Positions 16,206 to 25,101 of a stretch of 64,000 nucleotides of DNA are shown here, one piece after another. Source of the DNA: JAAFIP01 sp031367325 (GTDB lineage: Bacteria > Pseudomonadota > Gammaproteobacteria > Burkholderiales > Burkholderiaceae_C); assembly GCA_031367325.1 (NCBI GenBank), contig JANLPQ010000034.1, forward strand, positions 1 to 64,000, read 5' to 3'. Every line of letters starts with the position of its first letter. Position 1 is the stretch's first letter. Below the pieces are notes generated by a model. The model was not told where the DNA came from, ran no database searches, and saw only the letters and a program-made list of their open reading frames with translations. Made by a program: the position numbers and the translations under genes.

Positions 16206-16631
16206 CTAAGCAGGTTGCACCACCAGCGTAGAGCCTCTAATTTCTTGCACGCGGTAACTGCCCGGGTGGTGCGCAACCCCCGGCGCGGCCACCACGGCCC
16301 ATAACGCGCCACGGTACTTGACCGATGCACTGCCGTCGGCATTCCACGTATCTACCACCACGGTAGCGCCCACATCTTGGTTTACATCAGGGTTAGCCTC
16401 GGCGCGCAGGGCACCAGGTTGTTTGATTTTGTACAGATGCCAAGCCAGCGTGGCACCGCCACCCAGTAGCGCGGCAATGATGATTTGAGGCGTCAGTGCA
16501 AATCCAAGGTGCGCAGCCAAGGCACCGGCTACCAGCCCTATGGAGATCATCAGCAAGTAGAACGTGCCAGTCATCAGCTCGGCAATGACAACCAAAACCG
16601 CCAGAACCCACCAAATAGTCGATAACGCCAT
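16206..16631 (-). CDS. NfeD-family membrane protein
   Basis: 141 residues starting MALSTIWWVLAVLVVIAELM, preceded by AAGGAGG, so the longer reading from 16688 is rejected. Three or four membrane segments (about 5-75) are followed by a small OB-fold domain (VGATVVVDTWNADGSASVKY, GALWAV, GSYRVQEIRGSTLVV). This is the short, peptidase-less NfeD architecture (the NfeD1b/YbbK partner type) that works with SPFH proteins. The adjacent downstream SPFH gene confirms the pairing. Confidence 0.92.
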   Translation of the reverse strand: MALSTIWWVLAVLVVIAELMTGTFYLLMISIGLVAGALAAHLGFALTPQIIIAALLGGGATLAWHLYKIKQPGALRAEANPDVNQDVGATVVVDTWNADGSASVKYRGALWAVVAAPGVAHHPGSYRVQEIRGSTLVVQPA

Positions 16632-16818
16632 AATTGGCCTCCTTGTCTGTGATGCACCACATTTTGAGGCAAAACTGGCCGCTTGCAAGGCATCTGACGC
16701 AGAATATCTTTACACTTCGCAATTCATCTGGTTTTAACATCAGATATCCCAGTATTTATCTGGGGCCATCACCCAGCCGTTGTGCTGGTTTATCTATTTC
16801 ACCGCTGCTGGAACTGGC

Positions 16819-19107
16819 ATGAAATTTCGCTTCCCCATTGTCATCATCGACGAAGACTTTCGCTCGGAAAATACCTCTGGCTTGGGCATACGTGCGCTAG
16901 CAGAGGCGATTGAAAAAGAAGGCTTCGAAGTGCTGGGCGTTACCAGCTATGGTGACTTGTCTCAGTTTGCGCAGCAGCAAAGCCGTGCCAGTGCGTTTAT
17001 TTTGTCGCTAGACGATGATGAATTTACGCCCGGTGATGATATTGACCCCGCAGTTTTAAACCTGCGCACTTTTATCAACGAAGTGCGCCGCAAAAACGCC
17101 GACGTGCCACTTTATGTGTACGGCGAGACTAAAACCAGTCGTCATTTGCCCAATGACATACTGCGTGAACTGCATGGCTTTATCCACATGTTTGAAGATA
17201 CGCCCGAGTTTGTGGCGCGGCACATTTTGCGCGAAGCCAAGAGCTATCTCGAAGGCGTGCAGCCGCCTTTCTTCAAAGCCTTGCTTGACTATGCAGAAGA
17301 CGGCTCCTACAGCTGGCACTGCCCGGGGCACTCGGGTGGCGTGGCATTTTTAAAATCGCCCATCGGCCAGATGTTTCACCAGTTCTTTGGCGAAAACATG
17401 CTGCGTGCCGACGTATGTAATGCAGTAGAAGAACTGGGTCAATTGCTTGACCATGACGGCGCGATTGGTGAGTCTGAGAAAAACGCGGCCCGTATTTTTA
17501 ACGCTGACCATTGCTTTTTTGTCACCAATGGCACCAGCACCAGCAACAAAATCGTCTGGCACCACACCGTAGCCCCGGGCGACGTGGTGGTAGTGGACCG
17601 CAATTGCCATAAATCTATCTTGCACGCCATCATCATGACGGGCGCGATCCCGGTGTTTTTAAAACCTACGCGCAACCACTTTGGCATCATCGGCCCGATT
17701 CCGCAAAGCGAGTTTGAGCCCGAGACGATCAAGGCCAAGATCAAAGCCAACCCGCTTTTAAAACATGTGGATGCCAAAAAAGTTAAGCCGCGCGTGATGA
17801 CCATTACCCAAAGCACCTACGACGGCGTGCTGTACAACACCGAGACCATCAAAGGCATGCTTGACGGTTACGTTGATACGCTGCACTTTGACGAGGCGTG
17901 GCTACCGCACGCTGCGTTTCACCCCTTCTATGGCCCCTACCACTCCATGGGTAAAAAGCGTGCGCGGCCTAAAGAAGCTCTGGTATTTGCCACCCAGTCT
18001 ACGCACAAGCTGCTAGCGGGTATCAGCCAAGCCAGCCATGTGCTGGTGCAAGACGCGCAAGACCGCAAACTGGACCGTCACTTGTTTAACGAAGCGTATT
18101 TGATGCACACCAGCACATCACCGCAGTACGCCATCATCGCCAGCTGCGACGTGGCCGCGGCCATGATGGAGCCGCCCGGTGGCACTGCGTTGGTAGAAGA
18201 GTCCATTATGGAAGCGCTGGACTTTAGACGCGCCATGCGCAAGGTAGACATTGAGTACGGCGACGATTGGTGGTTTAAGTTGTGGGGGCCTGAAAAATTT
18301 GCAGAAGAAGGCATGACCAATGCCAAAGAATGGATGCTGCACGGCGAGGCCAAGGCACACGCCAAAGGCACCAAAGCCAAGCCTAACTGGCACGGTTTTG
18401 GTAACTTGGCAGAAGGCTTTAACATGTTGGACCCTATCAAGTCCACCATCGTCACGCCGGGGCTAGATCTGCAAGGCAAGTTTGCTAAAACCGGCATTCC
18501 AGCTAGCATTGTCAGCAAATTTTTGGCCGAGCATGGCGTGATCGTGGAGAAGACGGGGCTGTACAGTATCTTCATCATGTTTACCATTGGCATTACCAAG
18601 GGCCGATGGAACACACTGTTGACGGCGCTGCAGCAGTTTAAAGACGACTACGATCGCAACCAGCCAATGTGGCGCATCTTGCCCGAGTTCAGCAAGGCCA
18701 ATCTGCGCTACGAGCGTATGGGCTTGCGCGACCTGTGCCAGCATATTCACTCGCTGTACGCCAAGTACGACATTGCGCGCTTGACCACTGATGTGTACCA
18801 AAGCGATTTGCACCCCGCCATGACCCCGTCAGACGCGTACGCCCACATTGCGCACCGCAAGACTGAACGCGTGGAGATCGACAAACTTGAAGGCCGCATT
18901 ACCGTTGGTTTGGTTACGCCGTACCCACCGGGTATTCCGCTGCTGATCCCCGGTGAAGTGTTTAACAAAAAGATCGTTGACTATCTTAAGTTTGCTCGCG
19001 CATTTAATTTAGAGTGTCCGGGTTTTGAAACCGATATCCATGGGCTGGTAGAGCAGATAGGCGCGGACGGAGTGAAGCGCTATTACGCAGATTGTGTAAA
19101 AACGTAA
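16819..19107 (+). CDS. Ornithine/lysine/arginine decarboxylase (PLP, fold type I)
   Basis: 762 residues. The receiver-like wing domain (1-130: FPIVIIDEDF..) precedes the large PLP domain with SWHCPGHSGGVAFLKSPIGQ, FVTNGTSTSNK, LHFDEAWLPHAAFHP and the Schiff-base Lys in ATQSTHKLLAG (about 397). A C-terminal domain has VGLVTPYPPGIPLLIPGE. The family decarboxylates Lys, Orn or Arg to polyamines or agmatine and can buffer acid. I cannot tell the substrate by eye. I chose the start MKFRFPIVI; the ORF extends 13 residues upstream. The gene is transcribed divergently from nfeD and ends before a clear terminator. Confidence 0.93.
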   Translation: MKFRFPIVIIDEDFRSENTSGLGIRALAEAIEKEGFEVLGVTSYGDLSQFAQQQSRASAFILSLDDDEFTPGDDIDPAVLNLRTFINEVRRKNADVPLYVYGETKTSRHLPNDILRELHGFIHMFEDTPEFVARHILREAKSYLEGVQPPFFKALLDYAEDGSYSWHCPGHSGGVAFLKSPIGQMFHQFFGENMLRADVCNAVEELGQLLDHDGAIGESEKNAARIFNADHCFFVTNGTSTSNKIVWHHTVAPGDVVVVDRNCHKSILHAIIMTGAIPVFLKPTRNHFGIIGPIPQSEFEPETIKAKIKANPLLKHVDAKKVKPRVMTITQSTYDGVLYNTETIKGMLDGYVDTLHFDEAWLPHAAFHPFYGPYHSMGKKRARPKEALVFATQSTHKLLAGISQASHVLVQDAQDRKLDRHLFNEAYLMHTSTSPQYAIIASCDVAAAMMEPPGGTALVEESIMEALDFRRAMRKVDIEYGDDWWFKLWGPEKFAEEGMTNAKEWMLHGEAKAHAKGTKAKPNWHGFGNLAEGFNMLDPIKSTIVTPGLDLQGKFAKTGIPASIVSKFLAEHGVIVEKTGLYSIFIMFTIGITKGRWNTLLTALQQFKDDYDRNQPMWRILPEFSKANLRYERMGLRDLCQHIHSLYAKYDIARLTTDVYQSDLHPAMTPSDAYAHIAHRKTERVEIDKLEGRITVGLVTPYPPGIPLLIPGEVFNKKIVDYLKFARAFNLECPGFETDIHGLVEQIGADGVKRYYADCVKT

Positions 19108-19130
19108 CTTTACACAGTTCAGTTAACTCC

Positions 19131-19178
19131 TAATTTAATAGCTGCTTGAGCAGGATTTACTTGGTTTAGAAGCCTAAA
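19131..19178. repeat. Copy of dispersed CTCAAGCAGCT repeat
   Basis: TAATAGCTGCTTGAGCAGGA followed by TTTACTTGG. Reverse orientation, between the decarboxylase stop and its terminator. Confidence 0.7.
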
Positions 19179-19183
19179 TCATC

Positions 19184-19214
19184 AAAAAAAGCGACCTTCG
19201 GGTCGTTTTTTTTA
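19184..19214 (+). terminator. Rho-independent terminator
   Basis: AAAAAAAGCGACC-TTCG-GGTCGTTTTTTTT: a 5-bp GC stem with a stable TTCG tetraloop, with flanking A and T tracts that extend the stem, after the decarboxylase gene. The A/T symmetry means it could act in both directions. Confidence 0.85.
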
Positions 19215-19361
19215 ATTGGCACACTTCATGCACTGCTACGTAGGACTATGACACCAAAGCGATAGGCCAAGGGTATGTATGGATCAACATCAGGTCTGAT
19301 GGCGTGCAAACTATATTTATGGTTAGTTTGTCCTGATTTTTAGAAAATAGATTGGAAATGT

Positions 19362-20951
19362 ATGAAACTCAATAAGCTTGTATTGGCACTGGGCCTTACG
19401 GCTGCCAGCTTGGTGGCCCAAGCCGCTGGTACTTTAATTTTTTGCTCCGAGGCGAGCCCAGAAGGCTTTGATTCAGCGCAATACACCGGAGGCACAACCT
19501 TTGATGCAGCTGGGCACGCTATGTTTAACCGTTTGGTGGAGTTTAAAAAAGGCTCGACTGACATCAAACCGGGTTTGGCCGAATCTTGGACCGTATCAGC
19601 CGATGGCATGACCTACACTTTTAATTTGCGCAAAGGCGTGAAGTTTCATACCACCGAGAACTTCAAGCCCACGCGTGATTTCAATGCCGACGATGTAATT
19701 TTTACTTTTGGTCGTATGTCTAACAAGGCGCATCCGTTTAACAAAGCCTATCCTGCCGAGTTTCCGTTTGCCTCTGATACAGGTATTGATACTAATATTG
19801 CATCGATCACCAAGGCTGGCGCTGCTGGCGTAGTGATTCAGCTGAAAAAACCTGACGCCGATATGCTGGCCAAAATCGCCTTGCCGTTCGCTTCGATTTT
19901 GTCTGCTGAGCACGCCGACAAGCTAGTAGCTGCTGGGCAAGCCGCCATGATCAACCAGCAGCCTGTAGGCACAGGGCCGTTTGTGCTCAAGCGCTACCAA
20001 AAAGATTCGCAGATTCGCTACGCCAAATTTGCCGAGTACTGGAACGCTAAAGACGTGCTTGTTGACAACCTGATTTTTGCTATCACCACCGATGCCTCGG
20101 TGCGCGTGCAAAAACTCAAAGCAGGCGAATGCCACATCATGTCCCAACCAAAGCCGCAAGACATCGCTGGCATGCGCGCCGACCCAGCGCTCAAAATGGA
20201 CTCGGCCCCTGGTTTCAACATCGGTTATTTGTCGTACAACACCGAAAAAACCCAAACCGCCAAGTTAGAAGTACGCCAAGCGCTAGACATGGCTATTAAC
20301 CGCAAAGCCATCGTTGACGCTGTGTACCAAGGTCAAGGCCAGGAAGCAAGTAACCCCTTCCCAGCGTCGCTATGGTCGTACAACAGCAGCATCAAAAACG
20401 CTGCTTACAGCCCAGAAAAAGCCAAAGAGTTGCTGAAAAAAGCGGGCTACCCTGATGGCTTCGAACTGTCTCTGTGGGCCATGCCTGTGCAGCGCCCGTA
20501 CAACCCTAATGCTAAGTTGATGGCAGAAATGATCCAAGCCGATTGGGCTAAAGTGGGCGTGAAAGCCAAAATCACCCAGTACGAGTGGGGCGAATATCTA
20601 AAGCGAATGAAGGCTGGCGAGCATGACACGGGCTTGATTGGATGGACCGGTGACTACGCCAGCCCAGACAACTTTTTGGGTGTGCTGCTGACCTGTGACG
20701 CTGTGGGTGGATCTAACTACGCGCGTTACTGCAGCAAAGAGTTTGATGCGTCTGTGCTGAAAGCACGCAACAGTACCAACCAAAAAGAACGCACCGACCT
20801 GTACATGAAAGCGCAAGAAGTTTTTAAGCGTGATTTGCCATGGACCACCATTGCCCACTCTACGGTAAACCAACCCATGCGCAAAGAGGTTAACGGCTTT
20901 AAGATCAGCCCGTTTGGTGACTACAACTTTGAAGGCGTGAGCGTTAAATAA
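19362..20951 (+). CDS. dppA: Dipeptide ABC transporter substrate-binding protein
   Basis: 529 residues with a Sec signal peptide (MKLNKLVLALGLTAASLVAQ, cleavage after AQA) and an SBP family 5 body: GTLIFCSEASPEGFDSAQYT, FNRLVEFKKGSTDIKPGLAE, KFHTTENFKPTRDFNADDVI, VGTGPFVLKRYQKD, and DTGLIGWTGDYASPDNFLGV. These match DppA-type periplasmic dipeptide (or haem) binders rather than OppA. It is followed by two permeases and two ATPases in the same direction, forming a full transporter. The 89-nt gap to dppB is usual for the highly expressed binding protein. Confidence 0.93.
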   Translation: MKLNKLVLALGLTAASLVAQAAGTLIFCSEASPEGFDSAQYTGGTTFDAAGHAMFNRLVEFKKGSTDIKPGLAESWTVSADGMTYTFNLRKGVKFHTTENFKPTRDFNADDVIFTFGRMSNKAHPFNKAYPAEFPFASDTGIDTNIASITKAGAAGVVIQLKKPDADMLAKIALPFASILSAEHADKLVAAGQAAMINQQPVGTGPFVLKRYQKDSQIRYAKFAEYWNAKDVLVDNLIFAITTDASVRVQKLKAGECHIMSQPKPQDIAGMRADPALKMDSAPGFNIGYLSYNTEKTQTAKLEVRQALDMAINRKAIVDAVYQGQGQEASNPFPASLWSYNSSIKNAAYSPEKAKELLKKAGYPDGFELSLWAMPVQRPYNPNAKLMAEMIQADWAKVGVKAKITQYEWGEYLKRMKAGEHDTGLIGWTGDYASPDNFLGVLLTCDAVGGSNYARYCSKEFDASVLKARNSTNQKERTDLYMKAQEVFKRDLPWTTIAHSTVNQPMRKEVNGFKISPFGDYNFEGVSVK

Positions 20952-21040
20952 ACGGTTGGCTACGCCGCAAGTGCACGCTAGGCAAGCAGGGCTTTGCAAA
21001 TGCAAGGCCCTGCTGTATTTGACCACCTACGATTGACCCG

Positions 21041-22069
21041 ATGTTTGCGTATATTCTCAAGCGCTTGGGCATTTTGGTACCTACTTTTTTAGGTATCACG
21101 CTGCTTACTTTTTCTCTTATCCGCATGATCCCTGGCGACCCTGTCGAGGTGATGGCGGGCGAGCGCGGCTTGAACCCGCAGGTGTATGCGGCTGCCATGA
21201 AGCGGCTAGGGCTAGACCAACCGCTGCCGGTGCAGTACTTTAACTATTTAAGCCAACTGGCCCATGGCAATTTGGGTGCATCGCTTAAAACGCAGTCTAC
21301 GGTATGGAGCGAATTTAAAATCTTGTTTCCTGCCACGCTAGAGTTAGCACTGGTGGCGCTGTTGTTTGCCTTGGTGGTAGGTATGACAGCGGGCGTGATA
21401 GCCGCAGTTAAACGCGGCACAGTGGCCGACCACGGGGTGATGACGGTGGCACTTACAGGCTATTCGATGCCGATCTTCTGGTGGGGCTTGCTGCTGATTT
21501 TAATTTTTTCTGTAGGCTTGGGTTGGACACCTGTGTCGGGCCGTTTAAGCCTAGCGTTTGATGTTCCGCCAGTCACAGGTTTTATGCTGATCGACGCTTG
21601 GCGCGCCGAGCTGGCCGACCCTGAGATTAACAAAGGTGCGCTGTGGGACGCAGTGCGGCATCTTATTTTGCCTTCCATCGTGCTGGGCACCATTCCACTG
21701 GCGGTGATTGCCCGCATGACGCGCTCGTCTATGCTAGAGGTGCTGCGCGAGGACTATGTGCGCACCGCGCGCGCCAAGGGCTTGTCGCCAGCACGGGTTA
21801 TTTTTATCCATGCACTGCGCAATGCGCTGATTCCGGTGCTGACGGTGATTGGCTTGCAAGTGGGCACGCTGATGGGCGGCGCTGTGCTGACCGAGACTAT
21901 TTTTTCGTGGCCTGGCATTGGCAAATGGCTAATAGATGCGATAGGGCGGCGTGATTATCCGGTAGTGCAAAACGGCATTTTGCTAGTGGCTACGATGGTA
22001 ATTGTGACCAATTTTTTGGTCGATATTTTGTATGGCGTGGCTAACCCACGCATCCGGCACCAGCGCTAA
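21041..22069 (+). CDS. dppB: Dipeptide ABC transporter permease DppB
   Basis: 342 residues, polytopic. The N-terminus MFAYILKRLGILVPTFLGIT and RMIPGDPVEVMAGERG are typical of the DppB/OppB family. The cytoplasmic EAA loop that contacts the ATPase is EDYVRTARAKGLSPARVIFI. It ends with the usual NFLVDILYGVANPRIRHQ. It sits between dppA and dppC, with 5 nt to dppC. Confidence 0.95.
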   Translation: MFAYILKRLGILVPTFLGITLLTFSLIRMIPGDPVEVMAGERGLNPQVYAAAMKRLGLDQPLPVQYFNYLSQLAHGNLGASLKTQSTVWSEFKILFPATLELALVALLFALVVGMTAGVIAAVKRGTVADHGVMTVALTGYSMPIFWWGLLLILIFSVGLGWTPVSGRLSLAFDVPPVTGFMLIDAWRAELADPEINKGALWDAVRHLILPSIVLGTIPLAVIARMTRSSMLEVLREDYVRTARAKGLSPARVIFIHALRNALIPVLTVIGLQVGTLMGGAVLTETIFSWPGIGKWLIDAIGRRDYPVVQNGILLVATMVIVTNFLVDILYGVANPRIRHQR

Positions 22070-22074
22070 ATTCG

Positions 22075-23001
22075 ATGACCACAGCTACCCATCCCGTTGT
22101 GCCTGCCAGCACTGCCCAGCCAGAGGCGGTGTTGACCTACCCGTCGCCGCTGGCAGAATTTTGGCAGGCGTTTTCTAAAAATAAAGGTGCGGTAGCCGGC
22201 ATGGTGTTTATGCTGCTGGTGGCGCTGTTGGCAGTATTTGCGCCTTGGGTGGCACCGTATGACCCGATTGAGCAGTACCGCGATCACTTCTTGCAGCCAC
22301 CCGTGTGGGCAGGCGGTACGCGCGAGTTTTTGTTAGGTACCGACGAGCTGGGCCGTGATATTTTGTCGCGCTTAATTCATGGGGCGCGGCTGTCGCTGCT
22401 GGTGGGGCTGATGTCGGTGGTCTTAGCATTGATCCCCGGTGTCACGTTGGGCTTGGTAGCTGCCTTTTCGGGCAAAGTGGTGGACGGTTTAATCATGCGC
22501 ATGATGGACATTGTGATGGCGTTGCCTGCACTGTTGCTAGCGGTTGCCATCATCGCCATTTTGGGGCCTGGGCTGCGCAATGCTATGTTCGCCATTGCCT
22601 TGGTGTCGCTGCCTGCCTACGTACGCTTGGCCCGCGCATCAGCCATGACAGAGCTGGCGCGTGACTACGTCACTGCGGCCCGCTTATCAGGTGCAGGCAC
22701 GGTGCGATTGATGTTTGTCACGGTGCTGCCCAACTGCATGGCCCCGCTGATAGTGCATGCCACGATGAGTTTTTCGGCGGCTATTCTAGAAATTTCGGCC
22801 TTGGGATTTTTAGGTTTAGGCGTGCAGCCTCCGCTGCCCGAATGGGGCACCATGCTGGCCTCAGCGCGTGACTATATTGAGAGCGCTTGGTGGGTAGTAA
22901 CTTTGCCGGGGCTGACTATTTTGTTGTCGGTGCTGGCTATTAACCTGATGGGCGACGGCCTGCGCGATGCGCTAGACCCTAAGCTTAAAACTGCAGCGTG
23001 A
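22075..23001 (+). CDS. dppC: Dipeptide ABC transporter permease DppC
   Basis: 308 residues. A polar N-terminal tail is followed by FWQAFSKNKGAVAGMVFMLL, the DppC/OppC N-terminal membrane helix. LLGTDELGRDILSRLIHGAR and the EAA loop ELARDYVTAARLSGAGTVRL follow, and the end is the family's typical GDGLRDALDPKLK. It forms the heterodimeric channel with DppB in the inner membrane. Confidence 0.95.
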   Translation: MTTATHPVVPASTAQPEAVLTYPSPLAEFWQAFSKNKGAVAGMVFMLLVALLAVFAPWVAPYDPIEQYRDHFLQPPVWAGGTREFLLGTDELGRDILSRLIHGARLSLLVGLMSVVLALIPGVTLGLVAAFSGKVVDGLIMRMMDIVMALPALLLAVAIIAILGPGLRNAMFAIALVSLPAYVRLARASAMTELARDYVTAARLSGAGTVRLMFVTVLPNCMAPLIVHATMSFSAAILEISALGFLGLGVQPPLPEWGTMLASARDYIESAWWVVTLPGLTILLSVLAINLMGDGLRDALDPKLKTAA

Positions 23002-23041
23002 CCTGCATGGCCAGCCTGCTATTACAAAGCGAATTTTCAAT

Positions 23042-24040
23042 ATGAGCCTTTTAGACATGCGCAATCTCAGCGTCGAATTCGGCCCGGTGGGGCACGCCTT
23101 TCGCGCTGTCGACGGCTTGGGCCTGCGCGTAAATGCGGGCGAGATCGTAGGTATTGTGGGCGAATCAGGCTCGGGTAAATCGGTCACCATGATGGCGCTG
23201 ATGGGTTTGTTAGCAGGGCAGGGCCGTGTTACTGCGGACGCGCTGCAGTTTGATGGGCAAGACTTGCTGCGCATTACCGATGCGCAGCGTCGCAGTATCT
23301 TGGGCAAAGACATGGCCATGATTTTTCAAGACCCGATGACATCGCTGAACCCGTGCTTTACCGTGGGCTACCAGTTGATAGAGGTGCTTAAAGTGCACCT
23401 CGGCTTGCGCGGTGCAGCGGCCAAGGCCCGCGCGATTGAACTGCTGGAGATGGTAGAAATTTCCGGTGCCAAAGGCCGCATGGACAACTATCCGCACCAA
23501 TTTTCTGGCGGCATGAGCCAGCGTGTCATGATTGCTATTGCCATAGCCTGTAACCCCAAGCTACTGATCGCCGATGAGCCCACGACAGCGCTGGACGTGA
23601 CGATTCAAGCGCAAATTATGGACCTCTTGGTCAGCCTGCAAAAAGCCCAAGGCATGGCCTTGGTGATGATTACCCATGACTTGGCTGTGGTAGCCGAAGT
23701 GGCTGAGCGGGTAGCGGTGATGTACGCAGGCCAAATCGTGGAACAAGGGCCTGTCAGCCAGCTGTTTACCGCGCCAGCGCACCCCTACACCCACGCCTTG
23801 CTGCAGGCCGTGCCAGAGCGTAGCCGGGGTGCAAGGCGATTGAACACGCTGCCGGGCATGGTGCCGGGCCAATACGACCGCCCCACAGGCTGCCTGCTGG
23901 CCCCGCGCTGCCTGTACAAGCAAGACCAGTGCACGCAGCACCAGCCCCAGTTAACAGAGCACCGTGGTGCCCAAGTGCGCTGCTTTTATCCTTTGGCTCC
24001 AGCACAATCTGCAGACCCAACCCAGCAGGCCAACGCATGA
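23042..24040 (+). CDS. dppD: Dipeptide ABC transporter ATPase DppD
   Basis: 332 residues. Walker A GESGSGKS, Q-loop IFQDPMTSLNP, signature FSGGMSQR, Walker B LLIADEPTTALDV, His switch MITHDLAVVAE. The C-terminal oligopeptide-transporter extension carries a Cys-rich segment (GCLLAPRCLYKQDQCTQHQP) of the kind reported to bind a 4Fe-4S cluster in DppD-type ATPases. Its TGA overlaps the dppF start (ATGA at 24037). Confidence 0.95.
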   Translation: MSLLDMRNLSVEFGPVGHAFRAVDGLGLRVNAGEIVGIVGESGSGKSVTMMALMGLLAGQGRVTADALQFDGQDLLRITDAQRRSILGKDMAMIFQDPMTSLNPCFTVGYQLIEVLKVHLGLRGAAAKARAIELLEMVEISGAKGRMDNYPHQFSGGMSQRVMIAIAIACNPKLLIADEPTTALDVTIQAQIMDLLVSLQKAQGMALVMITHDLAVVAEVAERVAVMYAGQIVEQGPVSQLFTAPAHPYTHALLQAVPERSRGARRLNTLPGMVPGQYDRPTGCLLAPRCLYKQDQCTQHQPQLTEHRGAQVRCFYPLAPAQSADPTQQANA

Positions 24041-25017
24041 GCACCATCGTCATGCAAGCCGACGGCTTAACGCGCCATTACGCGGTGTCGCAGGGTTTTT
24101 TAAAGCCCAAAGTAATGGTCAAAGCTTTGAACGGTGTGTCCTTTGCGCTGCAAGCGGGCAAAACACTGGCCGTAGTGGGCGAATCAGGCTGCGGCAAAAG
24201 CACGCTGGCTCGCCAGCTCACGCTGGTAGAGCCGCCTACGCAAGGCAGCTTGTCTTTGGACGGCGAACCAGTCAACCCCAGCGACACTGCGCAGCACCAG
24301 CGCCTGCGTAGCAAGGTGCAAATGGTGTTTCAAAACCCCTACGCATCGCTGAACCCACGGCAAAAAATTGCAGCGCAATTGGCCGAGCCTTTGCTGCTGA
24401 ACACCGCCATGACCGCCGCAGAGCGCAGCTATGCGGTAGCCAGCATTATGCAGCGCGTAGGCCTGCGCCCTGAATACAGCCGCCGCTACCCGCACATGTT
24501 CTCAGGCGGGCAGCGCCAGCGTATTGCCATCGCCCGCGCCATGATTTTGCAGCCCAAGGTGCTGGTGGCTGACGAGCCCACGTCGGCGCTAGACGTGTCG
24601 ATTCAGGCGCAGGTGCTTAATTTGTTGATGGACTTGCAAGACGAGTTCAACACCGCCTATGTTTTTGTGTCGCACAACTTGGCGGTTGTCGAGCATGTGG
24701 CCCACGATGTGATGGTGATGTATCTAGGCCGCGTGGTAGAAACGGGGCCTAAGGTGGATATTTTTGCCCAGCCTTTACACCCCTACACACAAGCGCTACT
24801 GTCGGCCACTCCGTCGATAGACGCGCACCAGCGGCAAAAGAAGATTCCTATTGTGGGCGAGCTGCCCAGCCCGCTAAATCCACCGTCTGGCTGCGCTTTC
24901 CATAAGCGCTGCCCGTACGCCGACGCACGCTGCGCAGCACAAGAGCCGCAACTGCGCCTTGTGCAAGGCAGGCAGGTGGCATGCCACCACGTAGAAAATC
25001 TGACCGTAGCAGCTTAA
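24037..25017 (+). CDS. dppF: Dipeptide ABC transporter ATPase DppF
   Basis: 326 residues from MSTIVMQADG. The ATG overlaps the dppD stop (ATGA), so an earlier in-frame ATG at 23929 inside dppD is rejected. Walker A GESGCGKS, Q-loop VFQNPYASLNPRQ, signature FSGGQRQR, Walker B VLVADEPTSALDV, then SHNLAVVEH. The C-terminal extension has Cys residues in GCAFHKRCPYADARC. It completes the dppABCDF operon; a dispersed repeat follows the stop. Confidence 0.95.
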   Translation: MSTIVMQADGLTRHYAVSQGFLKPKVMVKALNGVSFALQAGKTLAVVGESGCGKSTLARQLTLVEPPTQGSLSLDGEPVNPSDTAQHQRLRSKVQMVFQNPYASLNPRQKIAAQLAEPLLLNTAMTAAERSYAVASIMQRVGLRPEYSRRYPHMFSGGQRQRIAIARAMILQPKVLVADEPTSALDVSIQAQVLNLLMDLQDEFNTAYVFVSHNLAVVEHVAHDVMVMYLGRVVETGPKVDIFAQPLHPYTQALLSATPSIDAHQRQKKIPIVGELPSPLNPPSGCAFHKRCPYADARCAAQEPQLRLVQGRQVACHHVENLTVAA

Positions 25018-25026
25018 AAATATATG

Positions 25027-25083
25027 AGTTTTAGGCCGCTCAGGCCGTAGAACCTGCTCAAGCAGCTATTGAATTTATAGTGG
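25027..25083. repeat. Copy of dispersed CTCAAGCAGCT repeat (full)
   Basis: GTTTTAGGCCGCTCAGGCCG, then TAGAACCTGCTCAAGCAGCT and ATTGAATTTATAGTGG, between the convergent dppF and DUF3422 genes. Nearly identical in its core to the copy at 14151-14205. Confidence 0.75.
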
Positions 25084-25101
25084 TTAATGATTTAGTCGGT
25101 A